Below, piece by piece: positions 50,872 to 60,079 of a DNA stretch of 64,000 nt. Under the pieces are notes generated by a model that saw only the letters and a list, made by a program, of their open reading frames with translations, did no database searches and was not told where the DNA came from. This DNA is from DATLLN01 sp963809205 (GTDB lineage Bacteria; Actinomycetota; Thermoleophilia; Gaiellales; JAICJC01), in assembly GCA_963809205.1 (NCBI GenBank), contig CAWEIS010000010.1, positions 1 through 64,000 on the forward strand, written 5' to 3'. Position 1 is the first letter of the stretch. The number at the start of each line of letters is the position of its first letter. A program made the position numbers and the translations under genes.

Positions 50872-51972
50872 ATGGGTCGAGCCACCGCTCAGCGCACCCC
50901 CTTCGACGGTGCGTTCCGCGCGATCGCGGGCGCGGCGTTCGAGGTGGTGGACGGCTGGGAGACCGCCCGGGACTTCGGCAATCCGGTCGCCGAGCACCGT
51001 GCCGTGCGCGAGGGCTGCGGGGTCTGGGATGCCTCGCCGCTTCTCAAGTGGGACGTCCGCGGACCCGGCGCCGCCCTCGCCGTCGAGCGGTTCTTCACCA
51101 ACGAGATGGGAACGCTGCAGCGCGGCCAGCTGCGCTACGGCGCGTTCTGCGACGACGCCGGGATGATGCTCGGCGATGGCATCGCCTTCCGCTTCGCCGA
51201 CCAGGAGTTCGGCCTGGTGACGCGCCTGGAGACCGACGGCGAGGCGTTCGCCGAGGCCGCCGGCGACGCCGAGTACGAGCTGAAGGACGTCACGGCTGAC
51301 GCTCCACACCTGCAGCTGCAGGGCCCCGACTCACGCGCGGTGCTGGAGGCGCTCGCCCGCCGCGAGCTCAGCGGGCTGCGCTACTACCGGTTCCTGCCCG
51401 AGCCTGTGCTGGTCGGAGGCGTGCCGGTCTCGATCGCGCGCTGCGGCTACACCGGCGAGCTGGGCTACGAGCTGTACACCGAGCCGGCGCACGCCGCGCG
51501 GCTGCTGGACGCCATCATCGGCACCCGGCGCGTGCGGCCCTACGGCATGCGGGCGATGGAGACCCTGCGGCGCGAGGCCGGGCTGATCCTGCTCGGCATC
51601 GACTTCGAGCCCGGTGCCAGCGATCCGTTCGAGCTCGGCCTCGACCGCGTGGTGCGGCTGGCCAAGCCGGCCTTCCGCGGCCGTGACGCGCTGATCCGGC
51701 GCTCCGCCCGGGGATTGGCGCGGCGGGTGGCCTCCCTGGTGATGGACGGGAACGAGCCGCCGGCGCCCGGCGCAGAGGTGCGCGCGTCCGGCCGCGCCGT
51801 CGGCGAGGTGCGAAGCGCCGGTCCGGCGCCGACCGTCGGCCGGCCGGTGGCGCTGGCCGTGCTCGAGGCCGCCGAGATCGAGGTCGGCCGGCAGGTCGAG
51901 ATCGCCGGGCTCGGCGCCCGCGTGACCACCCATCCGGCGTACGATCCGGAGAAACTGCGACCGAGGTCATAG
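50872..51972 (+). CDS. GcvT-like folate-dependent aminomethyltransferase/demethylase
   Basis: 366 residues. GcvT folate-binding features: EHRAVREGCGVWDASPLLKWDV, RCGYTGELGYELYTEP with the usual YTGE block, and the C-terminal barrel (GRPVALAVLEAAEIEVGRQVEI). Not adjacent to other glycine-cleavage genes, so it may demethylate a dedicated N- or S-methyl compound (as DmdA-type relatives do) and pass C1 to tetrahydrofolate. ATG 50872. Followed by the aldehyde dehydrogenase. Confidence 0.83.
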   Translation: MGRATAQRTPFDGAFRAIAGAAFEVVDGWETARDFGNPVAEHRAVREGCGVWDASPLLKWDVRGPGAALAVERFFTNEMGTLQRGQLRYGAFCDDAGMMLGDGIAFRFADQEFGLVTRLETDGEAFAEAAGDAEYELKDVTADAPHLQLQGPDSRAVLEALARRELSGLRYYRFLPEPVLVGGVPVSIARCGYTGELGYELYTEPAHAARLLDAIIGTRRVRPYGMRAMETLRREAGLILLGIDFEPGASDPFELGLDRVVRLAKPAFRGRDALIRRSARGLARRVASLVMDGNEPPAPGAEVRASGRAVGEVRSAGPAPTVGRPVALAVLEAAEIEVGRQVEIAGLGARVTTHPAYDPEKLRPRS

Positions 51973-51989
51973 AGCGAGAGGAGCACGAC

Positions 51990-53427
51990 GTGGCGATTGT
52001 GGCGACACCCACCGGCGCATTCATCGGCGGCCAATGGGTCGACGGGGACGGCGAGCGGATCGACGTCCACAGCCCGTCGACCGGCGAGCTCGTCGGATCC
52101 GTGCAGACATCGACGCCGGCACAGGTCGATGCGGCGGTCGCCGCGGCCAAGGCCGCCTTCCCGGCCTGGCGCGCCACCTCGGTGCTGGAGCGGGTGGAGA
52201 TCTGCCGCCGGGCGTTCGACATGTGCATGGAGCGCAACGAGGAGATCGCCCGGATGATCTCGATGGAGGTCGGCAAGACGATCCGCGAGTCGCGGGAGGA
52301 GATGGAGGAGTTCACGGTCGACCACTTCCGGCGGGCGTCCGAGGACGTGCTGCGCCACACCGGTGCCGTGCACCCGTCGACCCAGGAGCGGACGACGAAC
52401 AAGCGGATCCTGGTCGTCCAGGAGCCGATCGGCGTGATCGCCGCAGTCAGCCCGTGGAACTTCCCCGTGGACATCGCCGGCATCCCGATCGTCTACGGCC
52501 TGGCGCTCGGCTGCACGGTCGTCTGGAAGCCGTCCGAGTACGCGCCGCTGTGCGCCCAGATGTTCACGCAGCTGCTGTCCGACGCCGGCTTCCCGCCGGG
52601 CACGATCAACGTCGTGCACGGCCGCGGCGAGACCGGCGCCCAGGTCGTCCGCCATCCGGACGTCGCCTCGATCGTGTTCACCGGCTCCGTCGAGACCGGC
52701 GAGAAGGTCGCGCGCGACGCCGGCCTCAAGAACCGGGTGCTCGAGCTGGGCGGCAACGGCCCGCAGATCGTGCTTGGCAGACGGCGACCTGAAGAAGGCG
52801 GCGGACGCCGCCATCGTCGGCTGCTTCTACCTGGCCGGCCAGTGCTGCACGGCCGCCGAGCGGATCCTCGTCCACTCGTCGGTCAAGGACCGGTTCGTCG
52901 AGCTGCTGGTCGAGCGGGCACGCGGCCTGAAGGTGGGCGATCCGCTGGACGACGAGACGGATATGGGCCCGCTGTGCACGCCGGCCGTGCTGGAGCGGAC
53001 GAAGCAGCACGTCGCCGACGCGGTCGACAAGGGCGCGACGGTCGTCCTCGGCGGCGGCAGCGACGGCCAGTTCCACGAGCCGACGGTGATCGACGGCGTC
53101 ACCAGCGCGATGCGGATCGCGCAGGAGGAGACGTTCGGCCCGGTCGCTCCGATCATGGCGTTCGACACGCTGGACGAGGCGCTGGCCATCGCGAACGAGA
53201 CCGAGTACGGCCTGACCGCATCCGTGTTCACCCGCTCGCTGCACGACGCGTGGCGGGCGGCGGAGGCGCTGCAGCACGGCACCGTCCACATCAACGAGAC
53301 CACGAACTACTGGGATCAGCTGGCGCCGTTCGGCGGCGCCAAGAAGTCGGGATCGGGCCGCGAGCTGGCGGCGTGGATCATCGACGCGCTGACCGAGACC
53401 AAGCAGATCACGTTCGACCTCGGCTAG
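51990..53427 (+). CDS. NAD(P)-dependent aldehyde dehydrogenase (one-base frameshift)
   Basis: About 478 residues after correction. Cofactor block GVIAAVSPWNFPVDIA, catalytic Glu in VLELGGNGPQIVL and nucleophile Cys in YLAGQCCTAAERI, and the end block NETTNYWDQLAPFGGAKKSG. An extra G near 52778 (CTTGGCAGAC for CTTGCAGAC) breaks the frame between the Glu and Cys blocks. GAGAGGAG precedes GTG 51990. Probably oxidises an aldehyde released by amine catabolism. Confidence 0.85.
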
Positions 53428-53430
53428 CCG

Positions 53431-53897
53431 CTACTGCTGCGTCCAGACCAGGCACGGCGCGTTCCGGCTGACCCGCCGGGCGGCGCGGCGGTGCCGCCAG
53501 CGCCCGTACCTCGCCGGGTCGGGGCCGAACACGAGCAGCCCGACCCGGTGGTCGCGGGCGACCTCCATCGCCGCCCGCTCCGGCCGCGGGCTGTGGAACA
53601 GGAACTGCTCCGCGCGGACGCCGGCCTCGACCGCCTGGCGGACGGCGGCGGTCGCCGAATCGAGCGTGTCCGGGTCGCCGAACGAGCGCGGGCCGCGTGC
53701 CGCCGGGTTCACGTTCAGCGGGATCCCGTCGCAGACCATCAGCTCGCAGCCGGCGTCGCCGGCAGCGTCGATCGCGAACTGCACCGCCTCCGGCGAGAAC
53801 GGCACGTTGAACGTCAGCAGCATCACCGGCCTCGACGCCGTCCCCTCGCCGGCGCCTGAGCGGGCCGGGGTGTCGCGGAGAGCGTCGAGGGACTCAC
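53431..53897 (-). CDS. Universal-stress-protein-like (UspA fold) protein, cassette 1 (N-terminal frameshift)
   Basis: About 155 residues. RPVMLLTFNVPFSPEAVQF opens the fold and LLVFGPDPARYGRW is the nucleotide-loop region. By comparison with the paralogue at 55974, translation should begin at GTG 53895-53897 overlapping the Zn-ribbon stop (GTGA), with one base missing near 53870; otherwise ATG 53824-53826 gives 131 residues. A classical G-x2-G-x9-G-S/T ATP motif is not seen. Second gene of a divergent cassette next to a permease. Confidence 0.62.
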
Positions 53898-54253
53898 GAC
53901 GGCTCGCCCGGCTCGATCTGGACGACCGGCACCGAGCGCAGCAGCTCCGCCTGTCCGCGCTGGAACCGCGGCAGCACGACCCGCCACCAGCCGAGTGCGA
54001 GCAGCGGCACCGACAGCGCCGGGCCCTTGATCCCGAAGAACAGGTACGTGATCAGGCCGACGCCGATCGCCAGCACGATCCCCAGCCGGACGTACAGCCG
54101 CTGGCGGTTCGCCATCCGGCGCAGATCGACGTAGCTGTCGTTCGAGATCTGCGACGTGTCGTACCGGCGCCCGCAGACGCAGGTGATCTGCTCGCCGAGC
54201 TGCGCCTCGGAGGTGTGTCCGCAGTCGCAGCGAACGGTCAGGGGAACGCTCAT
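53894..54253 (-). CDS. Zn-ribbon protein with two membrane helices, cassette 1
   Basis: 119 residues. N-terminal zinc ribbon (CDCGHTSEA...TCVCGRRYDTSQI, four Cys in C-x-CG and C-x-CGR-x-YD), then two hydrophobic helices (RLGIVLAIGVGLITYLFF and ALSVPLLALGWW) and a basic tail. A paralogue with the same layout lies at 56457. Divergent from the permease at 54379; the promoter region is shared. Function unknown. Confidence 0.65.
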   Translation of the reverse strand: MSVPLTVRCDCGHTSEAQLGEQITCVCGRRYDTSQISNDSYVDLRRMANRQRLYVRLGIVLAIGVGLITYLFFGIKGPALSVPLLALGWWRVVLPRFQRGQAELLRSVPVVQIEPGEPS

Positions 54254-54270
54254 CCTGGATCAAGCATAGA

Positions 54271-54322
54271 TGTGGGTGGAATCCCCCACAGCATTGACTC
54301 CGACCGGGACGCTCCTTAGAGT
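54271..54322 (+). promoter_or_regulatory. Strong sigma-70 promoter with abutting inverted repeat, permease 1
   Basis: TGTGGGTGGAATCCCCCACA (54271-54290, arms TGTGGG/CCCACA) ends three bases before TTGACT (54294-54299), 17 bp before TAGAGT (54317-54322). Same design as at 42212 and 56914. The 5' leader to ATG 54379 carries GAGAGGAGG. Confidence 0.65.
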
Positions 54323-54378
54323 CATCCCTCTTTCCATCTTCTTCCGCCGGGCTCCAAAGCCCCGAGAGGAGGTCTTCC

Positions 54379-55872
54379 ATGGCTGAAGTCGCAGTTGACG
54401 AACGACGCCTTCTGAAGACGATCAGGTGGTACGACGGGTTCGTCATCGGCCTCGCCAACCCGGGGTTCCTCCTGGTCGGTCTCGCGTACTCGGTGACCGC
54501 ACTGGGTGCGAAGGTCGCCGCCATCGTCTGGTTCATCTCGGCGTGCATCGGCGCGCTCCAGGCGTACATCTACGCCGAGCCGGCGGCCATGTTCCCGGAC
54601 AAGCCGGGCGGCCTGTCGGTGTACGCCCGCGAGGGCTGGCGACGGTACTTCTCGCTGGCCGGCCCGATCGCGGTGTTCGGGTACTGGTTCGCGTGGTCGA
54701 GCGTGCTCGCCGTGTACGGCGGCTTCATCGGCCTGCTGATCACCGCGGAGTTCTTCGATGCGGACTCCAGCTTCGCGACCATGAGCGACACCATCCCGAT
54801 CCTCGGCTGGGACATCACCGGGCCGCGGATCATCGGCCTGATCTGCATCATGGCCTGCTACATCTTCAACGTCCGCGGCATGCGGCCGGCCGTCTGGTTC
54901 AGCTACGTGGTCGGCGCGCTGATGCTGCTGCCGGTGGCGACGATCGCCTTCGGCGCCTTCATCACCGGCTCGTTCAACAACTTCGCCGTCGGCAGCAACA
55001 ACATCGACGCCACGAACACCTACTACGGCTACGGGAACAGCACGTTCGACTCCTTCGCGCTGATCATGGTCTGGCTGTACATCATCGGCTGGTCGACCTA
55101 CGGCCCGGAAGCGCCGGCGACCTTCGCGCCGGAGTTCGTCGACACCAAGAACGACACCCGGATCGCCATCGCGACGACCGGCGGTCTGAACGTCGTCCTC
55201 TCGCTGCTGCTGCCGATCGCCGTGGTCGGCACCGTCGGCATCAGCGTCGTCTCCGGCGACCTGTCCGGTGTCGTCTACCTGGTGGACGTGCTGAAGACGA
55301 TCACCAACGACACGATCGGCGGGTTCCTGGTCGTCTGCCTGTGCGGCGGTCTGCTGCTGTCGATGAACACGGCGACCATGGACGGCTCGCGAGCCCTCTA
55401 TGCGCTGGCCAAGGAGAAGATGACGGTCAAGCAGCTCGGCACCCTGAACACGCACCACGTGCCGGCCAGGGCGATGACGCTCGACCTGCTGATGAACATC
55501 TTCCTGCTGATGGCCTTCCCGAGCATCTTCTTCGTGCTCGCGGCGGGCAACCTCGGCTACATGCTCTCGCACGTGCTCGCCCTGTCGGGCTTCCTGCTCC
55601 TGCGCAAGGACCGGCCGACCTGGCCGCGCCCGCTCAAGCTGGGGCCGATCTGGGTCGCGTTCGCAGGCATCTTCTGCGTGGCGAACCTGCTGTTCATCAT
55701 CTTCGGCGTGGCGCGCCTGAAGGAGACCGGGTACGCGTTCAACGACGCGTTCACCGACCCGACGGCGTACCTCAACCGGATCATCATCGTCGGCGTCGCC
55801 GCGCTGGCGGCCGGCGTGCTCGGTTACATCATCGCCCAGCGCCAGCACGGCAAGCCGTTCAAGCTGGCGTGA
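54379..55872 (+). CDS. APC-superfamily amino-acid/amine permease 1
   Basis: 497 residues with about 12 membrane helices. Opening RLLKTIRWYDGFVIGLANPGFLLVGLA, helix-1 and helix-6 unwound regions and LLLSMNTATMDGSRALYALAKE are APC features. Imports an amino acid or amine. After its TGA the adjacent frame continues DPSDEGPSPEVYELMGT to a stop at 55952-55954, so the native protein may be 27 residues longer with a one-base error at 55870. 61% or so by eye similar in layout to permease 2. Confidence 0.85.
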   Translation: MAEVAVDERRLLKTIRWYDGFVIGLANPGFLLVGLAYSVTALGAKVAAIVWFISACIGALQAYIYAEPAAMFPDKPGGLSVYAREGWRRYFSLAGPIAVFGYWFAWSSVLAVYGGFIGLLITAEFFDADSSFATMSDTIPILGWDITGPRIIGLICIMACYIFNVRGMRPAVWFSYVVGALMLLPVATIAFGAFITGSFNNFAVGSNNIDATNTYYGYGNSTFDSFALIMVWLYIIGWSTYGPEAPATFAPEFVDTKNDTRIAIATTGGLNVVLSLLLPIAVVGTVGISVVSGDLSGVVYLVDVLKTITNDTIGGFLVVCLCGGLLLSMNTATMDGSRALYALAKEKMTVKQLGTLNTHHVPARAMTLDLLMNIFLLMAFPSIFFVLAAGNLGYMLSHVLALSGFLLLRKDRPTWPRPLKLGPIWVAFAGIFCVANLLFIIFGVARLKETGYAFNDAFTDPTAYLNRIIIVGVAALAAGVLGYIIAQRQHGKPFKLA

Positions 55873-55973
55873 CCCGAGCGACGAGGGACCGTCGCCCGAG
55901 GTCTACGAGCTGATGGGCACGCCGCAGCCCAGCGCTGCAGCGGTCGGCGACTGACCTCGCAGCGGGCGGGGGC

Positions 55974-56460
55974 CTACGGGCCCTCGCCCGCCACCCACAA
56001 CAGGCACGAGCACCGCTTGCGGATGCGCTTGACGGCCTTGCGGAAGGTGCGCGGGCGCAGCCGGGCCGGATCCGGCCCGATCACCAGCAGGCCGGCATCG
56101 CGCTCGCCGGCGACCTCGAGCAGCGCCTCGACCGGGCGCGGGCTGCGGACGCGGAGATGCTCGACGTCGATGCCCAGCGCGGCGGTCTGCTCGACCAGCC
56201 GGCGGATGGCCTCGCGGTCAGTAGTCCTCCTCGAGCTCGGCGTAGCGCATCGCCATCGACTGCGGCCAGAGCGGCATCTCGACCGCGTCGACGACGATCA
56301 GCTTGACGCTGCCCTCCATCGCGGCCTGGATGGCGATCCGCGCGGCCTCCGCCTCGAAAGGCACCGCGAGCGTGGCCAGCACGACCGGGCGGTGGCGGCT
56401 GCCGCCGCCGAGTGCCGGTGCCTCGGGGGCGCGGCTGCGCGATCGCAGGCTGGGGCTCAC
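55974..56460 (-). CDS. Universal-stress-protein-like protein, cassette 2 (internal frameshift)
   Basis: About 161 residues after correction. RPVVLATLAVPFEAEAARIA and MPLWPQSMAMRYAELEEDY lie in one frame up to TGA 56218; one extra base there (TACTGACC) separates them from DREAIRRLVEQTAALGIDVEH and GLLVIGPDPARLRPRTF. GTG 56458-56460 overlaps the Zn-ribbon stop. Same order as cassette 1. Confidence 0.62.
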
Positions 56461-56822
56461 TCCGCCTCCGCCTTGACGTCCCACTGGCGGGTCAGCTGGG
56501 CCACCGCACGCCGGTGCCGGCGATGCACGATCGGCTTGATGTAGAGGAACCAGGAGAGCATCGCGACCGCGAGTCCGGCGAAGATCGGTACCACCTGGCG
56601 GGTCAATGCGACGGCGAGCACGGCGAGCGCCAGCACGGCCATGACCGCCCAGCCTCCCAGCCGATACCGACGGTCGAGCGACGCGATCTCGTCGTAGTCC
56701 GCGGAGGGGATCTGCGACAGGTCGTACACCCGGCCGCAGCTCGGGCACGTCCACCGCTCCCCGTAGGCCGCCCGCCCCTCGGAGCCGCAGTCGCAGCGCA
56801 GCGTGATTGCCGGCTCCTTCAT
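56457..56822 (-). CDS. Zn-ribbon protein with two membrane helices, cassette 2
   Basis: 121 residues. CDCGSEGRA...TCPSCGRVYDLSQI zinc ribbon, then hydrophobic helices GGWAVMAVLALAVLAVAL and IFAGLAVAMLSWFLYI and a basic tail. Shares C-x-CG...C-x2-CGR-x-YD-x-SQI with the protein at 53894. ATG 56820-56822. Divergent from permease 2. Function unknown, perhaps a membrane regulator or accessory of the permease. Confidence 0.65.
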   Translation of the reverse strand: MKEPAITLRCDCGSEGRAAYGERWTCPSCGRVYDLSQIPSADYDEIASLDRRYRLGGWAVMAVLALAVLAVALTRQVVPIFAGLAVAMLSWFLYIKPIVHRRHRRAVAQLTRQWDVKAEAE

Positions 56823-56913
56823 CGCCCTATCTTCACCCATTCTCAGGGCGCGCCGCAAGGAGCCCGGCCGCTCGGCCCGTGCCGGCATGTGCGAATCGTC
56901 GCACGCTGATCAG

Positions 56914-56940
56914 GCACGGTGGAGGAATCCGTGCTTGACG
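56914..56940 (+). promoter_or_regulatory. Inverted repeat abutting a TTGACG -35, permease 2
   Basis: GCACGG-TGGAGGAAT-CCGTGC (56914-56934) is followed immediately by TTGACG (56935-56940). The -10 is weak (a TTTCAT-like hexamer 17 bp further). The arms differ from those at 42212 and 54271 but the position and GGAAT core are shared. Confidence 0.5.
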
Positions 56941-57010
56941 CTCCAATCTGTATGGGGTTTCATCCCCATTTTCCACTCCCGGAATCTTCCGGCTTCAACG
57001 GAGGGTGCAC

Positions 57011-58528
57011 ATGGCTGTTGCTTCGGTCGAGGAACGAGAGCTCCTCAAGACGATCAGCTGGTTCGACGGGTTCGTTGTCGCCCTCGCGAACCCGAGCTTC
57101 CTGATCACCGCCATCGGCGGCTCCGCCCTCTCGCTGGGCGGCTGGGGGGCCGTGATTCTGTGGACCGTGTCCGTCCTGCTCGGCGCGTTGCACAACTACA
57201 TCTACTCCGAGACGGCGGCGATGTTCCCCAAGCTGTCCGGGGGCATCGCGATCTACGCCCACGAGGCCTGGAAGCGGTACTTCTCGTTCATCGGACCGAT
57301 CGCCGCGTTCGGGTACTGGATCGGGTGGTCGGTGGTGCTGTCGGCGACCGGCGTCGTGGTCGGATTCTTCGTCCAGTACGAGTGGTATCCGTCCTCGGCG
57401 ACCTCGACCAGCTGGAACCACACCTGGTCGGTGTTGGGCCAGACCATCTACTTCAGCTTCCCGATCGCGTTGACAGCGGTGATCATCGTCGTCATCTGGG
57501 CCTTCAACGTGTCGGGGATGCGGCCGGCCGTCTGGGTCGGCTACGTCACCGGCGCCCTGCTGATGCTGCCGCTTGCGGTGATGATGTTCCTGCCCTACCT
57601 GACCGGCGACTGGCACAGCGCCAACATGCACAACAACATCAGTGCGACGGCGGACTCCCTGGGGGCGAGCAGCTTCACGCTGATCATCGTCTGGCTGTAC
57701 GCGATGTGCTGGTCGGCGTACGGGATGGAGTGCTGCGCCACCTTCGCGCCGGAGTACCACGACACGGCCCGGGACACTCCGAAGGCGCTGCGGGTCGCAG
57801 CGGTCTTCGGGGTGATCACCTACGGACTGCTGCCGATGGGCGCGATGGGCACCTTCGGCGACCAGAACCTCGACATCACCAACATCTACACGTTCATGCC
57901 GGACACGCTGCGGATCCTGCTTCCGGGGGCGCTGGCCGGCCTGGCCGTGTTCTCGCTCTGCGCGGGCATCGTGCTCGCGATGAACACGGCCACTGCCGAC
58001 GGATCTCGAGCGCTGTACGGCATCTCCCAGGACGGCATGACGATCCGCTGGCTGGGGAAGCTGAACAGAAAGCACGTCCCGGCCAACGCGATGACGCTGG
58101 ATGCCCTGATCAACCTGGTGCTGCTGTGCACGTACGCCTATGACCCTGAGGGAGCGATCAAGATCCTGATCTTCTCGAACCTGGGGTACGTGACGTGCCA
58201 CGTGTTCGCGATGTCGGGCTTCCTGCTGCTGCGCAAGGATCGGCCGAACTGGCCACGACCGCTCAAGCTCAGTCCGATCTGGCTGCCGGTCGCAGGGGCG
58301 CTGGCCGCATTCGATGCGCTGCTTCTGGTGTGGGGCGGCTGGAACTCAGGCCTGGCGTGGGGAGATACCAGCAAGACGATCGTGTTCCAGGGAATCGGCG
58401 TCCTGCTGATCGCCGCGGTGCTCTACGTCTTCCGCGTCGTCGTCCAGGACAAGCGGCCGCTGGCGTTCCGCATCTGGGCGCCGAGCATGCCGGACGAGCA
58501 GCCGCCGGAGGGCGCGGTCACCGAGTAG
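57011..58528 (+). CDS. APC-superfamily amino-acid/amine permease 2
   Basis: 505 residues, about 12 helices. ELLKTISWFDGFVVALANPSFL and GIVLAMNTATADGSRALYGI parallel permease 1 throughout, so the pair arose by duplication. GGAGGG precedes ATG 57011. Imports an amino acid or amine; the two copies may differ in substrate. Ends 8 bp before a strong hairpin. Confidence 0.86.
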   Translation: MAVASVEERELLKTISWFDGFVVALANPSFLITAIGGSALSLGGWGAVILWTVSVLLGALHNYIYSETAAMFPKLSGGIAIYAHEAWKRYFSFIGPIAAFGYWIGWSVVLSATGVVVGFFVQYEWYPSSATSTSWNHTWSVLGQTIYFSFPIALTAVIIVVIWAFNVSGMRPAVWVGYVTGALLMLPLAVMMFLPYLTGDWHSANMHNNISATADSLGASSFTLIIVWLYAMCWSAYGMECCATFAPEYHDTARDTPKALRVAAVFGVITYGLLPMGAMGTFGDQNLDITNIYTFMPDTLRILLPGALAGLAVFSLCAGIVLAMNTATADGSRALYGISQDGMTIRWLGKLNRKHVPANAMTLDALINLVLLCTYAYDPEGAIKILIFSNLGYVTCHVFAMSGFLLLRKDRPNWPRPLKLSPIWLPVAGALAAFDALLLVWGGWNSGLAWGDTSKTIVFQGIGVLLIAAVLYVFRVVVQDKRPLAFRIWAPSMPDEQPPEGAVTE

Positions 58529-58535
58529 ATCGGGA

Positions 58536-58567
58536 GGGGGTCAGGCACCGTGCGGTGCCTGACCCCC
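58536..58567. terminator. Perfect 14-bp hairpin between convergent genes (REP-like)
   Basis: GGGGGTCAGGCACC, loop GTGC, GGTGCCTGACCCCC. Lies between permease 2 and the acyl-CoA-dehydrogenase-like gene, 8 bp from one stop and 8 bp from the other. No U-run; works as a bidirectional hairpin terminator or is a REP-type palindrome. No second copy in the window. Confidence 0.6.
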
Positions 58568-58574
58568 AGTTCCC

Positions 58575-59960
58575 TCAGCTGCCGCCGTTCTCGCCGGCCT
58601 CGGCCAGAAGGCGCTCTGCGAGCTCACGCTTCTGGTCGGCCGAGAACTTCTTCAGCTCGTTGTTCAGCGCCCGCTGGTTGATGCTGACGTTCCAGTAGTC
58701 GAGCGAGTCGATGCCGAGCAGGGCGGTCTTGCCGACGAACTGCCGCAGCACCTCGTTGGTCGGGCCCATCACCCAGCCCGCCTTGCCGTCGCGCAGGTAG
58801 CGCTCCAGCTGCAGCGGCTCCTTCTTGAACGCGGTGCCGCCGCAGCAGTGGAGCATCTTGTCCACCACGTGGGCGACGTTCTTCGCCGCGTTGAACTTGA
58901 TCTGCCACAGCCACGGCAGGTAGTTGCCGCGGGCCAGCTCGTTCGTGATCTTCTTCTGCGAGCCGTCCGTGACCCGGTCGAGCGCATTGGCCACGCTGAA
59001 GACGAGGTTGCGGGAGGCGTTCGTGTCCATGATCGCCTCGCCGACCGCGTCCTGGATGGTCGGGTAGTCGCAGACGCGGAGCCCGACGTCCTTGTGGGTC
59101 TTGCGGGTGGTGTGACGGCAGGCGATGTCGATCGCGCCCAGCGAGATGCCGTTCCACGTGCCCGACGACCCGATCAGGAAGTTCGGGTCGACCGACTCGT
59201 CGTTCGAGAACGCGCCGTCGCCGACCTCGCCGACCAGCTGCTGCTCGGGGACGAACTTCCAGTCCAGCAGCAGCGTGCCCGACTGGTTGCCGCGCAGGCC
59301 CATCGCGTCCCACTCCTGCGGCTTGGCCTCGATCTCATCCTTGTCCACGACGAACACGGACAGGTTCGAGTAGTCGCCGTTGTAGTCCGGCGAGGTGGTC
59401 TGCAGCACGTAGAAATCGGCGAACCCGGCCGACGTCGTCCACGAGGCCTTCTTCAGCACCTCGAAGCCGCCGTCGACCCGGCGGGCGCCGGAGGCGATCG
59501 GGTACCAGAAGTGCGATCCGGTCTCCGGGTCGGAGTAGGAGAGCGTGCCGATCAGGCCCTCCCGGACCCTCTTCAGGTACTTCTCGATCGTGTACTCCGT
59601 GGCACGGAGCTTGAGCGCCTCGACGGCGCCGATGTGCATCACGTAGCACATCGCGCACGATGCGTCGCCGTAGCGGGCGATCGCCTCGGTCACGTGGGCG
59701 TACATCACGTGGTTCTGGCCGAGGCCGCCCCACTCCTTGGGCAGCATCAGACCGAGGAAGCCGTCTGGCCCCAGAGCCTCCAGGCTCGTCCGCGGGAAGG
59801 TCAGCGTGCGATCGTTCTCGGCCGCAAGCGGCCGGATCGTCTCCTCGCAGATCTCCTTGAGCCGCTCGAGCAGCGCCTTCTGCTCGTCGTCGAGGAACCA
59901 GTCGGGATCGAACATCGGATCGAGCCCGGACATAGCCGACTCGGGAGCGACCGTTGCCAT
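58575..59960 (-). CDS. Acyl-CoA-dehydrogenase-family flavoprotein
   Basis: 461 residues. N-terminal helical domain (DDEQKALLERLKEIC), mid beta-domain with LSYSDPETGSHFWYPI and C-terminal helices (HTTRKTHKDVGLRV...YPTIQDAVGEAI). Glu of the classical catalytic site cannot be placed with certainty. Long and divergent; may oxidise a nitrogen or thioester substrate other than fatty acyl-CoA. AGAGGGG precedes ATG 59958-59960. Divergent from the PucR regulator, which probably controls it. Confidence 0.8.
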   Translation of the reverse strand: MATVAPESAMSGLDPMFDPDWFLDDEQKALLERLKEICEETIRPLAAENDRTLTFPRTSLEALGPDGFLGLMLPKEWGGLGQNHVMYAHVTEAIARYGDASCAMCYVMHIGAVEALKLRATEYTIEKYLKRVREGLIGTLSYSDPETGSHFWYPIASGARRVDGGFEVLKKASWTTSAGFADFYVLQTTSPDYNGDYSNLSVFVVDKDEIEAKPQEWDAMGLRGNQSGTLLLDWKFVPEQQLVGEVGDGAFSNDESVDPNFLIGSSGTWNGISLGAIDIACRHTTRKTHKDVGLRVCDYPTIQDAVGEAIMDTNASRNLVFSVANALDRVTDGSQKKITNELARGNYLPWLWQIKFNAAKNVAHVVDKMLHCCGGTAFKKEPLQLERYLRDGKAGWVMGPTNEVLRQFVGKTALLGIDSLDYWNVSINQRALNNELKKFSADQKRELAERLLAEAGENGGS

Positions 59961-60060
59961 GCAGCACCCCTCTCGTTTTTGAACTTCTCGGCCGCTAATC
60001 CTAGTCCCCGGGCGCCGGCCGGGTCTATGTAGCGGCCGCGGCCAGGTTTTCGAGCGGTGC

Positions 60061-60079
60061 CATGTACGATCTGTACATG
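60061..60079. promoter_or_regulatory. 19-bp inverted repeat at the regulator start
   Basis: CATGTAC-GATCT-GTACATG, perfect 7-bp arms, spans both candidate ATGs (60062 and 60077) of the PucR-type gene. Very suited to autoregulation; the region 59961-60060 holds the divergent promoters. Confidence 0.6.

Noticed and set aside
55870..55872. TGA at the end of permease 1 as read-through or selenocysteine
   Set aside because: The plausible tail (DPSDEGPSPEVYELMG) is one frame off, so again an indel or simply the real stop.
56218..56220. In-frame TGA in the Usp-like gene as a selenocysteine codon (because tRNA-Sec is present)
   Set aside because: The conserved continuation is in a different frame (GAC CGC GAG...), so read-through would not restore the protein; a one-base insertion explains it.
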